Below, piece by piece: positions 42,455 through 50,566 of a stretch of 64,000 nucleotides of DNA (its first letter is position 1; every line of letters starts with the position of its first letter). The notes under the pieces are model-generated. The model did no database searches. It saw only the letters and a list, made by a program, of their open reading frames with translations, and was not told where the DNA came from. A program made the translations under genes and the position numbers. The stretch spans positions 62,001-126,000 of the forward strand of contig DAOTCE010000003.1 of NCBI GenBank assembly GCA_035452965.1. Reading direction: 5' to 3'. The stretch is from Candidatus Paceibacterota bacterium. Lineage in GTDB: Bacteria > Verrucomicrobiota > Verrucomicrobiia > Limisphaerales > UBA8199.

Positions 42455-43423
42455 CACGGTGGTGGAAGACGCATCGGCCTTCACACCCTGGGCAGTGGCG
42501 ACCTCCGCCCGGTTGACGAATTGACCCGTTCTGGCCGCTGTGGCGTTGAACTTGAATTCCTTGCTTTCGCCCGGGGCCAGGTTGCCGGCGTCAAACGCCA
42601 GGCTGCTCTTGCCGTCGCTGCTCAAGCCAGCCGGCAGGTTGTCGGTCACTTTCACGCCAGTCAATTGGCTGCTGCCGCTATTCCTGACCGTCAAGGTCAT
42701 CGGGATAGGATCGCAAATGACCACTTCTGCCGGCGCCTTCTTGGCCAGCTGGATGGCGGGGTTCACGATGCGCGTGGAGGCGCAAGTGCGCGGATCCGCG
42801 GACACCGAAGCGCAATTAACTATGGTGCCTTCCTTCTGAGCCTTGAGCCAGAGCTTGATACTGCGGGTGTCGCCGGCTTCGAGATTGCCGAAATTCCAGG
42901 TCAGTTGGTCGCCGTCCACCGTCGCGGCGGGTTCGCTGCGCACGTAGCTGGCGCCAGCTGGCACGGTGTCCCGGACGACAACATTAGCGGCGCACCCCTG
43001 AGCGGCCAGGCGCATTTCGGCCATGAACTCGCCATTCAGCGATGCTTCGGGTGGCATCGTCTTGCTCATCTTAACGAGGCCCCAGGTCGGATCGCTGCAG
43101 GTAGTCTTCGCCGCGGGTGCCGGTGCAGGTGCCGGTGCCGGCGCAGGTGCCGGTGCCGGTGCAGGGGCAACCACGGGTGCCGGTTTCGGTGCCGGTGCAG
43201 GCGGGGGTGTCCATCTTGGCGCCGGCTCGGCCGTGGCCTGCGGACGCATGAATGGGGAGCGGCCGGTGTAAAACTTGCCTGGCGGCACATCGTATGCGCT
43301 CCGGTATTGTTCATTCCATTGTTCCGGCTGAGTCGCTTGCGCGCGCAGTTCCGGAGCATTGGACATCATTCCAACAGCCACAATGGCTGTTGCGGCTAAG
43401 GTCATAACTAATTTTTTCTTCAT
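41750..43423 (-). CDS. OmcB-like DUF11-repeat envelope protein, second paralogue
   Basis: A 557-residue exported protein. Start 43423 is chosen because it begins a signal peptide (MKKKLVMTLAATAIVAVGMM); the frame is open further but without signal features. An Ala-Pro repeat tract lies near residues 70-110. Three beta-sandwich repeats follow, with CSDPTWGLVKMSKTMPPEAS opening the first, then VICDPIPMTLTVRNSGSSQL and VACTAPEQRYMGRPFDVSF. The final repeat, NQGSADDNNVKMVVTIAPEL to RLAPKEAVTYKI and ESTHVY, closely parallels the end of chlamydial OmcB (RGSAEDTNV, RLGSKETVEF, ENTHIY). Most OmcB cysteines are absent. Probably a cell-envelope structural protein. Confidence 0.85.
   Translation of the reverse strand: MKKKLVMTLAATAIVAVGMMSNAPELRAQATQPEQWNEQYRSAYDVPPGKFYTGRSPFMRPQATAEPAPRWTPPPAPAPKPAPVVAPAPAPAPAPAPAPAPAPAAKTTCSDPTWGLVKMSKTMPPEASLNGEFMAEMRLAAQGCAANVVVRDTVPAGASYVRSEPAATVDGDQLTWNFGNLEAGDTRSIKLWLKAQKEGTIVNCASVSADPRTCASTRIVNPAIQLAKKAPAEVVICDPIPMTLTVRNSGSSQLTGVKVTDNLPAGLSSDGKSSLAFDAGNLAPGESKEFKFNATAARTGQFVNRAEVATAQGVKADASSTTVVREPVLTVACTAPEQRYMGRPFDVSFTVANKGDTAAAGTLLEVPVPAGLTVKSASDGGQATASKITWNLASLAPNASQKVSAVFVAANAGSFQFSSSAKGTCAKLVSSTCQTRVVGVPAILLEKADDPDPLGVGTGETTTYTVKITNQGSADDNNVKMVVTIAPELAPVSATGNGAISGQTVTFPAVPRLAPKEAVTYKIVARGVKAGDGRTRFELNSDMLQSPVIAEESTHVY
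43115..43205. repeat. Hexamer repeat tract GGTGCC/GGTGCA encoding Ala-Pro
   Basis: Repeated six-base units GGTGCC or GGTGCA (read on the plus strand) encode the alternating Ala-Pro stretch of the OmcB-like protein at 41750-43423. Such a tract forms an extended rod and can vary in length between strains by slippage in steps of two residues. Confidence 0.85.
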
Positions 43424-43515
43424 AGGCTTTTTAGGATGATTCACTTTTTCAATATCGGTAACAGTAATTGGATCAAATCGTCTATTTGTCAAGTTGGTTC
43501 TGTTTTTTTGGGCGG

Positions 43516-43545
43516 AGCGCCTCCCGGCTCAAACCGGGCGGCGCT
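43516..43545 (-). terminator. GC hairpin downstream of the first OmcB-like gene
   Basis: AGCGCCTCCCGG pairs with CCGGGCGGCGCT except for one mismatch, with a CTCAAA loop. It sits 57 bases beyond the stop of the gene at 43602-45227, the same relative place as the hairpin at 41664-41693, so it was probably duplicated with it. A T-run occurs on the plus-strand side only, so classical termination is not certain. Confidence 0.45.
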
Positions 43546-43575
43546 GGAATCGCACGGGAACCGCGCCGGACAATG

Positions 43576-44306
43576 GCCGGCTCCCGTCTCGTTACTCGCT
43601 CTTAGTAAACGTGCGTGCTCTCTTCCGCAATGACCGGCGACTGCAGCATGTCCGAGTTCAGCTCGAACCGCGTGCGTCCGTCGCCCGCCTTCACGCCCCG
43701 GGCCACGATCTTGTAGGTGACCGCTTCCTTGGGCGCCAGCCGCGGCACCGCCGGGAAGGTCACCGTCTGGCCGCTGATCGCGCCATTGCCCGTCGCGCTG
43801 ACCGGCGCCAGCTCCGGCGCAATGGTCACCACCATCTTCACGTTGTTGTCGTCGGCGCTGCCCTGGTTGGTGATCTTAACCGTGTAGGTGGTGGTCTCGC
43901 CCGTGCCCACCCCCAGCGGATCCGGATCGTCTGCCTTCTCCAGCAGAATGGCCGGCACGCCCACTACCCGGGTCTGGCAGGTGGAGGAAACCAGCTTGGC
44001 GCAGGTCCCTTTGGCCGACGAGCTGAACTGGAAGCTGCCGGCATTGGCAGCCACAAACACGGCCGACACCTTCTGCGAGGCATTCGGCGCCAGCGAGGCC
44101 AGGTTCCAAGTGATCTTGCTGGCAGTAGCCTGCCCGCCGTCGGAAGCTGACTTCACGGTCAGCCCCGCAGGCACGGGAACTTCCAGCAGCGTTCCGGCCG
44201 CTGCCGTGTCACCCTTGTTGGCCACTGTGAACGAAACGTCGAACGGCCGCCCCATGTAACGCTGTTCGGGCGCCGTGCAGGCCACGGTCAGCACCGGCTC
44301 GCGCAC
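43576..44306. repeat. 731-base duplicated segment, copy B
   Basis: The partner of 41724-42454, at offset 1852, apparently without mismatch. It covers the C-terminal part of the gene at 43602-45227 and the first bases after its stop. The upstream parts of the two genes are related but clearly diverged, which suggests recent gene conversion rather than a simple recent duplication. Confidence 0.88.
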
Positions 44307-45227
44307 GACAGTCCGGGAGGTTGCCTCGGCCGTAACGCCCTGAGTTGACGCGGCGGTCGCCTTGTTGACATATTCACCGGTCTTGGCGGCGACGGCGTTG
44401 AACTTGAATTCCTTGCTTTCGCCCGGGGCCAGGTTGCCCGCGTCAAACGCCAGGCTGGTCTTGCCGTCGCTGGTCAGGCCGGCGGGCAATGGATCGTTCA
44501 CCTTCACCCCAGTGAGGGCGCTGCTGCCGGAATTCTTGACGGTCAGAGTCATTGGGATCGGGTCGCAAATGACCACTTCCGCCGGCGCCTTTTTGACCAA
44601 TTGCATATTGGCCTTTACGACTTTGATGTCTTCGCACAGCAGCGGGCGGTAAGTCGCCCAGCCGCAAGTGGTGACCGAGCCTTCCTCGGCGCTGGAGCCC
44701 TTGAGCCGGACGGTCTTGGTCTCCTTGGGTCCCATATTCCCCAATTGCCAGGTGGCCACGCCGTCGCGCACCTCGGTCGGCTTCGGATCAGCCTCGGCCA
44801 TTGAGAAGTTCGGTGAGACGCGGTCATTCAGGATGACCATCTGGATCGGGTAATCCGTCAGGTTGCTGACTTTATAGGCATAGTCGAACTTCTGCCCGGC
44901 CAGCACTTCGGCGGGCACCGTCTTCTCGATAAGCAGCCCGCTGCTCTCGCGCAGGCCCGTCGGGAATCCCATCGAGCCTCTGATCCAGCGCACGCCGTTT
45001 TCTTCGAACGTGCTGTAGGAAGGCCCGTAACCGCTGCTGGGTTTGGCCGCCGGGGCCGCTTGCGGTGGCGGCGCTTGTGGAGGCGGTGCCGGTGGTGGCG
45101 GTGCCTGGGTGACCGCGGGCGAAGACTGATACATTGCCCGCTGTTGTTGCTGAGCGCACCCGGCGACCAGCAGGCCGGCCAGGGCGCAACTCACGATCAC
45201 TATGTGGTTGCTCGGTTTCTTTTTCAT
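43602..45227 (-). CDS. OmcB-like DUF11-repeat lipoprotein, first paralogue
   Basis: A 541-residue lipoprotein: signal MKKKPSNHIVIVSCALAGLL with lipobox LLVAGC (Cys24). A Gln-rich then Pro/Ala-rich linker leads to VRWIRGSMGFPTGLRESSGL and four beta-sandwich repeats. The first (ESSGLLIEKTVPAEVLAGQK) is unique to this paralogue; the middle ones share CDPIPMTLTV and CTAPEQRYMGRPF with the gene downstream. The last 235 residues are identical to that gene and end in ESTHVY. It is first in the three-gene row and carries the lipid anchor, so it may tether the others to the outer membrane. A tandem 13-base repeat lies just upstream of its start. Confidence 0.85.
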   Translation of the reverse strand: MKKKPSNHIVIVSCALAGLLVAGCAQQQQRAMYQSSPAVTQAPPPPAPPPQAPPPQAAPAAKPSSGYGPSYSTFEENGVRWIRGSMGFPTGLRESSGLLIEKTVPAEVLAGQKFDYAYKVSNLTDYPIQMVILNDRVSPNFSMAEADPKPTEVRDGVATWQLGNMGPKETKTVRLKGSSAEEGSVTTCGWATYRPLLCEDIKVVKANMQLVKKAPAEVVICDPIPMTLTVKNSGSSALTGVKVNDPLPAGLTSDGKTSLAFDAGNLAPGESKEFKFNAVAAKTGEYVNKATAASTQGVTAEATSRTVVREPVLTVACTAPEQRYMGRPFDVSFTVANKGDTAAAGTLLEVPVPAGLTVKSASDGGQATASKITWNLASLAPNASQKVSAVFVAANAGSFQFSSSAKGTCAKLVSSTCQTRVVGVPAILLEKADDPDPLGVGTGETTTYTVKITNQGSADDNNVKMVVTIAPELAPVSATGNGAISGQTVTFPAVPRLAPKEAVTYKIVARGVKAGDGRTRFELNSDMLQSPVIAEESTHVY

Positions 45228-45230
45228 ATG

Positions 45231-45256
45231 TGTGGTACTTGAGTGTGGTACTTGAC
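45231..45256. repeat. Tandem 13-base direct repeat before the OmcB-like lipoprotein gene
   Basis: TGTGGTACTTGAG followed directly by TGTGGTACTTGAC, three bases upstream of the ATG at 45227 (minus strand). The repeat lies in the 5' leader and could be a regulatory or slippage site. The flanking DNA to 45290 is AT-rich and probably holds the promoter, though no clear -10/-35 pair was found. Confidence 0.6.
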
Positions 45257-45291
45257 TTGTTTTGTTGTTTGGCTCTTTCTAATTAACAGGC

Positions 45292-45618
45292 TTACTCATT
45301 GCCGCGCAAGCTCGCAAGATATTCCAATCCCCGTGTTTCGGAGACAAAGTGAAACTCCAGCGAAGGCGGTTCCGTAGCGCGTTCCATCAGCGCAAGAAGC
45401 TGGACATAGCGCGGTGAGCGCGCCTGTTCTTCGAAGTCCTTCTGGGACTCCCAGCGTTCTTCGTAGCAAATTGTGTCTGCGCTATCAGCCTCGAGGCAGA
45501 GTCGGCATGTGATAAACCCCTTCTCAGCGCGTGCCTGCCTGATCAGCAAGCGCAGCGCTTGAACTAATTCCCCCGCACGTCGCGGGGTACTTTTCATTCG
45601 AAGACTGGTAATAATCAC
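45292..45618 (-). CDS. Antibiotic biosynthesis monooxygenase (ABM) domain protein
   Basis: A 108-residue single-domain protein of the ABM/YgiN type, a dimeric ferredoxin-like fold. MIITSLRMKSTPRRAGELVQALRLL gives the first strand and helix (landmarks ITSLRMK and ELVQAL). GFITCRLCLEADSADTICYEERWESQKDFEEQARS carries the usual YEERW and DFEEH-like pattern. Members oxidise quinols or small phenolics, or act as heme-degrading enzymes; a specific substrate cannot be assigned. It lies upstream of the OmcB-like genes on the same strand, 64 bases away. Confidence 0.8.
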   Translation of the reverse strand: MIITSLRMKSTPRRAGELVQALRLLIRQARAEKGFITCRLCLEADSADTICYEERWESQKDFEEQARSPRYVQLLALMERATEPPSLEFHFVSETRGLEYLASLRGNE

Positions 45619-46318
45619 GCTGGAAAGCTATGCTAAAGCTATGCCAAGCTGAGATTCCCTGCCGCGTATCGTCATAAGTATTTGTGAGGATGTGATTTAC
45701 AAACAAAGGCACCGCTACGCTCCGTTGCATGCCCTTCAGCATGGCCTCCAAAATATTGGAGATACTACCAACCTTCGGAGAGTCGCCCTCCTGGAAAGCG
45801 AGGCGGGCGAACCCGGGCATTAGCCGGGCGTTTTTGCTGTAAGTTGCGCGTTGGAGCGCTCGAACCCGACTCGCCAGTCCTCCAAAACGGCTTTCTTACT
45901 CAGGAACCGCCGATAGCCCAAATACGGGAATTGCCTGATACCCAGGAATGCGCTTGGAGCAGAAGCTCCGTGCAGGAATGACCAACATTTATTTGATGGC
46001 TCAGTGTGGACTTGAGGCCCCGCCTGGAGTAGGATTTGGGCAAGCTCTGGAGCGTGTATATGAAGCATGGGAGTCGAGTCCGAAGACGGTTCGGCTTGTT
46101 TTGCCCGGCAGAAGGGCGCCGACCAGTCAAATCTGCACCCAGGTGGGTTGCGCCAATTCCCTGCCCCCCAACGCGCCGGGGGCAGGAACGATGCTGCGCG
46201 TCCCCGGTGGGAATAGAATTCCTCGAAAAGCGCTATCTGTGCGCCTATTGCGGTGGATTCACGAGGGGAAACGGTTTACGCAACGACCAGGGCTTCCGGC
46301 TCGAAAGGCTGGCCGCGA
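45619..46318. other. 700-base stretch without a supported gene; two hairpins
   Basis: Short open frames occur on both strands but none has convincing protein character. Two structures are visible. A CCCGG/CCGGG hairpin near 45817-45840 is followed by TTTTT on the plus strand. A nine-base-pair GC hairpin at 46160-46186 (CCTGCCCCC/GGGGGCAGG) lies about 130 bases before the sigma-54 regulator. A GGTTCGAG motif on the minus strand near 45860 could suggest a tRNA T-loop, but no cloverleaf can be formed. Confidence 0.5.
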
Positions 46319-48265
46319 ATGAGCAACTTACAGAACAGCACCGCCGATCCGGCTGAGTTCGCTTCCTCGCCTGCATTCGGCACCACGTTACGGGCGGCTG
46401 TGGCCGCGCATCTTAGGCGCTCGTTTCAGGGCTACCTGATAGCGGTGGGAGCTGTGCTCGTGGCCTTTTTGCTCCGTTGGTGGTGTAATCCCGTCTTGCA
46501 GGGAAGATTGCCGTTCGCGTTTTTCCTCCTGCCCATCATCGTGACGGTCTGGCTCGGCGGGTTGGGTCCCTCTTTGTTGGCAACGGCACTTGGCGCGCTG
46601 GCGGGCGGCTGCTGCTTCCTGGAGCCGCGTTACTCCCTGACGGGCCCTGATCCCGCAGGATGGTTGGCCCTGGCGGCCTACTTCCTCACGGGCTTGGTCG
46701 TTTGCTGGTACGCGGAGAAGATGCGCCGGGTTACCCGCCGTGTCGAGGAAACCGCGGAAGTGCTTAAAGCCCAGCAGCGAGGGCTGGATGAGCAGATCCA
46801 CGCGCGCCAGCGGGTGGAGAAGGCCCTATACACGAGTGAGCATCGCTACGAGGCCCTGATCGAATCGATCCCGCAACTGGTTTGGACCGCGTTACCGGAC
46901 GGTTCCTTCGACTACGCCAGCAGCCAGTGGGAAACCCACACGGGCCTTCCGGTCAAAGAATCGCTGGGGGAGCTTTGGCTGCGATTGCTTCACCCGGATG
47001 ACCGCCCGGGCGTGGCGGCCGCCTGGAGTCAGGCACTGAAAACCGGAAGGGCGGCAGATTTCGACTGCCGTATTCGTTGTAAGGGGGAAGGGCTTCACCG
47101 CTGGTTCAAAGTCCGCGCGGTGCCACTGCGCGACGAAGCCGGCGAGGTCGTCAAGTGGTTCGGAACCTGCACCGACGTCACCCTTCTGGTGGAAGCGCAA
47201 GAGGCTTTGACCCGGACCCAGCAGGAACTGGAAGAGCTGGTTAAGGAACGGACGGCCGAGGTCGAGCGGCTCAAGAACAAGCTTCAGGAGGAAGATGTTT
47301 ACCTGCGTGAAAAAGCGAGGGTAAGCCTCGGCCATGCTCATCATCGAACGGTCGGGCAAAGTCAGGCGATCCGGCGCGCGCTGGCCCAGGCGGAACAGGT
47401 GGCCCCGACCGACTCGACCGTTCTCCTGCTCGGCGAAACGGGCACCGGGAAGGAACTCCTGGCGACGACGATCCATGAGCTAAGCGCCCGCCAGGACCGC
47501 ACCCTGGTCAGCGTGAATTGCGCGGTCATGCCGGCTGCCCTTGTGGAAAGTGAGCTGTTTGGCCGGGAGAAGGGCGCATTCACCGGCTCGCTCTCGCGGC
47601 AGATCGGCCGGTTCGAGCTGGCCGATCAATCCACCATCTTCCTGGATGAAGTAGGCGAGCTGCCGCCCGAGGTGCAGGCCAAGATCCTCCGCGTCTTGGA
47701 GGCAAAGCAGATCGAACGGCTGGGCAATCCCAAGCCAATCCCCGTGGATGTCCGCATCATAGCCGCCACAAATCGCGACCTCGAAAAGGCGGTCGCCGAT
47801 GGAACGTTCCGGGTGGACCTTTATTACCGCCTGAACGTGTTTCCGATCACGGTGCCTCCTCTGCGCGAACGGCGCGAAGATATTCCTCTTTTGGTCTGGG
47901 CGTTTGTGGACCAATTCGCCAAGACGTTCAACAAGAACATCGAGTCAATTGACCGGGAGAGCATGGACGCGCTGCAGCGTTATTCGTGGCCGGGCAACAT
48001 CCGGGAGCTGCGCAACCTTATCGAACGGGAGATGATCGTCGCCACTGGCCGGAAACTGCACATCCGGTTGCCGCGAGCGGCAGCCACGCCTAAGGCCGCC
48101 CCTACGCGCAAACTGAACGAGATGGAACGGGAGCATATTCTGAGCACCCTGGAGGAATCCGGTTGGCGTGTGCGTGGTCCCAATGGTGCCGCAGCGAAGC
48201 TTGGTCTCAAGCCCACGACTCTCGAGGCAAGGATGGCTAAGCTCGACATCCGCCGCCCGGTTTAG
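46319..48265 (+). CDS. Membrane-anchored sigma-54 activator (DUF4118-like TM, PAS, AAA+, Fis-type HTH)
   Basis: A 648-residue regulator. Start 46319 is the ATG before the conserved part. Residues about 40-140 hold four hydrophobic helices of the KdpD/DUF4118 type (FLLPIIVTVWLGGLGPSLLA). A coiled coil, one PAS domain (YEALIESIPQLVWTALPDGS to FGTCTDVT) and another coiled coil follow. The AAA+ domain has Walker A GETGTGKE, the sigma-54 contact loop GAFTGS, Walker B IFLDEVGEL, and the R-finger region RIIAATNRDL. The C-terminus has a Fis-like helix-turn-helix (NGAAAKLGLKPTTLEARM). No receiver or kinase domain is present, so it appears to sense a signal directly at the membrane. Confidence 0.92.
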   Translation: MSNLQNSTADPAEFASSPAFGTTLRAAVAAHLRRSFQGYLIAVGAVLVAFLLRWWCNPVLQGRLPFAFFLLPIIVTVWLGGLGPSLLATALGALAGGCCFLEPRYSLTGPDPAGWLALAAYFLTGLVVCWYAEKMRRVTRRVEETAEVLKAQQRGLDEQIHARQRVEKALYTSEHRYEALIESIPQLVWTALPDGSFDYASSQWETHTGLPVKESLGELWLRLLHPDDRPGVAAAWSQALKTGRAADFDCRIRCKGEGLHRWFKVRAVPLRDEAGEVVKWFGTCTDVTLLVEAQEALTRTQQELEELVKERTAEVERLKNKLQEEDVYLREKARVSLGHAHHRTVGQSQAIRRALAQAEQVAPTDSTVLLLGETGTGKELLATTIHELSARQDRTLVSVNCAVMPAALVESELFGREKGAFTGSLSRQIGRFELADQSTIFLDEVGELPPEVQAKILRVLEAKQIERLGNPKPIPVDVRIIAATNRDLEKAVADGTFRVDLYYRLNVFPITVPPLRERREDIPLLVWAFVDQFAKTFNKNIESIDRESMDALQRYSWPGNIRELRNLIEREMIVATGRKLHIRLPRAAATPKAAPTRKLNEMEREHILSTLEESGWRVRGPNGAAAKLGLKPTTLEARMAKLDIRRPV

Positions 48266-48332
48266 TGCCGCATTCCACTATTACACTCCCGTATTTCCGG
48301 ACCAAATAGCCATTCCGGCAGGAATCGGCGTC

Positions 48333-48560
48333 GTGTCCATTTTTAAGACAGCAGTGGTTCCCGCGCAAATCTGTCGTCAGGACTCCCCAAAGCCGGAAAT
48401 GCCGGTGCGCCAACGCTGTGACACCGGTGAGAGCCCGGTGTGTATCCCATGGGGAGCGCTCCCCATGGGATACACACCGTAGTCCCGCCGGATTGGCGCC
48501 GTGCCATCGCCGTGGCTGGCTTGGGCGTAGGGTGCCTTCGGCTTGGGGGACGGGCAAGGC
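48333..48560. repeat. Dispersed intergenic palindromic element, copy 4
   Basis: The core is a perfect 44-base palindrome at 48436-48479 with the same sequence as copies 1-3. The arms are more diverged: GTGTCCATTTTTAAGACA at 48333-48350 could be a decayed form of the CTGTCC/GGACAG palindrome, here on the left, while the right side (GTAGTCCCGCC, GCCATCGCCGTGGC) still resembles other right arms. It lies in the 690-base gap after the sigma-54 activator. From 48561 to 48850 nothing else was recognised. Confidence 0.75.
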
Positions 48561-48851
48561 CAGTAGCTGGCGCGGCAGCTGGTGGGCGTGGCCGGGCACA
48601 TCCGGCTGCCGGCGTGGATATCGAGCCCACCTGCCCGGGGGGACAATCCTGAGCACTACTGGCCAAGTTGGACGCTCCGTTGGGGCACACGAAACCCTGG
48701 TAAAACCAAGCACTTAGACCTCCAAGTTCTCGTAGTTTCTCCAGTTGATTGGAGGTTTGGCCGGATTCTGGTGCTCAAACACCTGTCGGGCGTCATTTGT
48801 AAGTTACTCAACTGCAGCAAGTTGTACAAATCGGCGCGATTCCCAACTGGT

Positions 48852-48867
48852 TGGCACCTTTCTAGCC
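48852..48867 (+). promoter_or_regulatory. Candidate sigma-54 (-24/-12) promoter
   Basis: TGGCACCTTTCTAGCC matches the sigma-54 consensus TGGCACG-N4-TTGCW with correct GG-to-GC spacing of twelve bases and three mismatches (positions 7, 13 and 16). It lies 92 bases before the membrane protein gene at 48959 and downstream of the gene for a sigma-54 activator. Similar partial matches occur by chance inside genes of this window (for example near 60523), so support is moderate. Confidence 0.35.
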
Positions 48868-48958
48868 TTTAGCTGCAGCGCGGTTCGAGCCTGGATTGGG
48901 ATCTCGCTCGTGACCGCAACCCGATTGATGTGAGAAAAGTGAAATCCAAGGAAATCAT

Positions 48959-50464
48959 ATGACTGAAATGATCGAACAATTGAGACAGCAGTTGGCGGTG
49001 TTTGGCCCGAACCTATTGGCCGGACTGGCGGTGCTTGTGCTGGGTTGGCTGGTGGCGCTGGCAGCGTCCATTCTGGTGCGCAAGCTTCTGAACCGGACGA
49101 CCATAGACAACAAGCTGGCCCAGTGGATGAGAGGCCCGGACGCCAAGGCGGCGGTGCCGATTGAGCAGTGGGTGAGCAAGGGGGTGTTTTACCTCATCAT
49201 GCTTATTGTCCTGATGGCGTTCTTCTCGACGATCCGGCTCGCGAAGGTGTCCGAGCCGCTAAATGCTCTGATTGCGCCGGTATTGACCTACCTGCCACGG
49301 CTCCTCGGCGCGGCGGCCCTGACGTTCGTGGCCTGGGTGGTGGCCACGGTGCTGAAGAAAGTGATTGGCAGTGTGCTGAGCACCGCAAAGCTCGACGAGA
49401 AGCTCGGCGGGGCAGCCAATGCCGATACCAAACCGATTGCTTTGAGCGCGACGTTTGCGGACGTCGTTTACTGGCTGGTGTTTCTGCTCTTTCTGCCGCT
49501 GATCCTCCAGGCGCTGGACTTGAAGGCGCTGCTGGAGCCGGTGACGACACTGTTCAACAAGGTGTTTGCCTTCCTGCCGAACCTGATGTCGGCGGCGGCC
49601 ATCATGTTAGTTGGCTGGTTCATTGCCCGGATCGCGCAACGGATCGTGCAAAGCCTGCTGGCCAGCGCGGGAGTGGACCGGCTTAGTGAGAAATGGGGCT
49701 TGGCGGCGTCGCTGGGCAAGCAGCGGCTCTCGGGCGTGCTGGGCCTAGTGGTTTACTTTGTGGTCCTGGTGCCGGTGCTGATCAGCGGTCTCTCGGCGTT
49801 GCAGTTGGAGGCGATCACCAAACCGGCCAGCGACATGCTGGGCAAGATTATGGCCGAGCTGCCGAACATCATTGGGGCGGTGGTCGTGGTGCTCATCGCC
49901 GTGGTGATTGGTAAAGTGGCGTCGGGCATTGTGACCAATCTCCTGGCCGGCGTGGGATTCAACAATGTGCTGGTCACCCTGGGGCTGGCCAAACAAGCCC
50001 CGCAGGGCAAGCAAACCCCCGCCGCATGGGTCGGCATGGTGGTCCTAGCCATAATCGTTATGCTGGCTTCCATCACCGCCTGCGACATGTTGGGATTCCC
50101 CGCCGTGGGCGTCCTGATTAAGGACTTCATCCAATTCGCCGGCCACATTCTCATGGGCGCCGCCATTTTCGGGCTGGGCCTCTTGCTGGCGCAGATTGTT
50201 GTCAAGGGCATCCGATCCAGCGATTCGCCATCTGCCCCGCGCCTGGCCATGGTGGCGCGCATCGTCATCCTGGCCCTGGCCGGCGCCATGGCGCTGCGCC
50301 AGACCGGCTTGGCCGACGATATCGTCAACCTCGCCTTCGGTCTCACCCTTGGTGCCGCCGCGGTGGCTTTCGCGCTCGCGTTCGGCCTGGGCGGACGGGA
50401 GATCGCCGCGCGAACACTCGAAGACTGGCGTGCCTCGAACGGTAAAGACCAGCCCAAGCGGTAA
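48959..50464 (+). CDS. TM-helix-repeat membrane protein (mechanosensitive-channel related)
   Basis: A 501-residue integral membrane protein with about ten or more hydrophobic helices. It contains repeats of a pattern L-P-[NR]-[IL]-[LIM]-x-A-[AV]-x-[IVL]-[FVL] (LPRLLGAAALTFV, LPNLMSAAAIMLV, LPNIIGAVVVVLI), the 'conserved TM helix' module. The C-terminal GLTLGAAAVAFALAFGLGGREIA resembles the pore-lining helix of MscS-family proteins, but the MscS beta-domain is missing. AAGGA eight bases upstream supports the ATG at 48959. Homologues such as CmpX affect envelope and osmotic stress responses. Confidence 0.85.
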   Translation: MTEMIEQLRQQLAVFGPNLLAGLAVLVLGWLVALAASILVRKLLNRTTIDNKLAQWMRGPDAKAAVPIEQWVSKGVFYLIMLIVLMAFFSTIRLAKVSEPLNALIAPVLTYLPRLLGAAALTFVAWVVATVLKKVIGSVLSTAKLDEKLGGAANADTKPIALSATFADVVYWLVFLLFLPLILQALDLKALLEPVTTLFNKVFAFLPNLMSAAAIMLVGWFIARIAQRIVQSLLASAGVDRLSEKWGLAASLGKQRLSGVLGLVVYFVVLVPVLISGLSALQLEAITKPASDMLGKIMAELPNIIGAVVVVLIAVVIGKVASGIVTNLLAGVGFNNVLVTLGLAKQAPQGKQTPAAWVGMVVLAIIVMLASITACDMLGFPAVGVLIKDFIQFAGHILMGAAIFGLGLLLAQIVVKGIRSSDSPSAPRLAMVARIVILALAGAMALRQTGLADDIVNLAFGLTLGAAAVAFALAFGLGGREIAARTLEDWRASNGKDQPKR

Positions 50465-50566
50465 CTCGCACAAACCAAAAACTGGCTTGAGCCGAGGCAA
50501 CACTCTCGGCCAAGCTCTAATCACAAGAAACCTAAGACTTAAATACTCGGCGTCATCGAAACCCTT

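Noticed and set aside
43115..43205. Hexamer tract considered as a CRISPR-like array
   Set aside because: Units are six bases with no spacers and encode a continuous Ala-Pro tract.
45835..45915. Possible tRNA on the minus strand because of a GGTTCGAG motif
   Set aside because: The bases on each side do not pair into a T-stem, and no acceptor or anticodon stem can be drawn.
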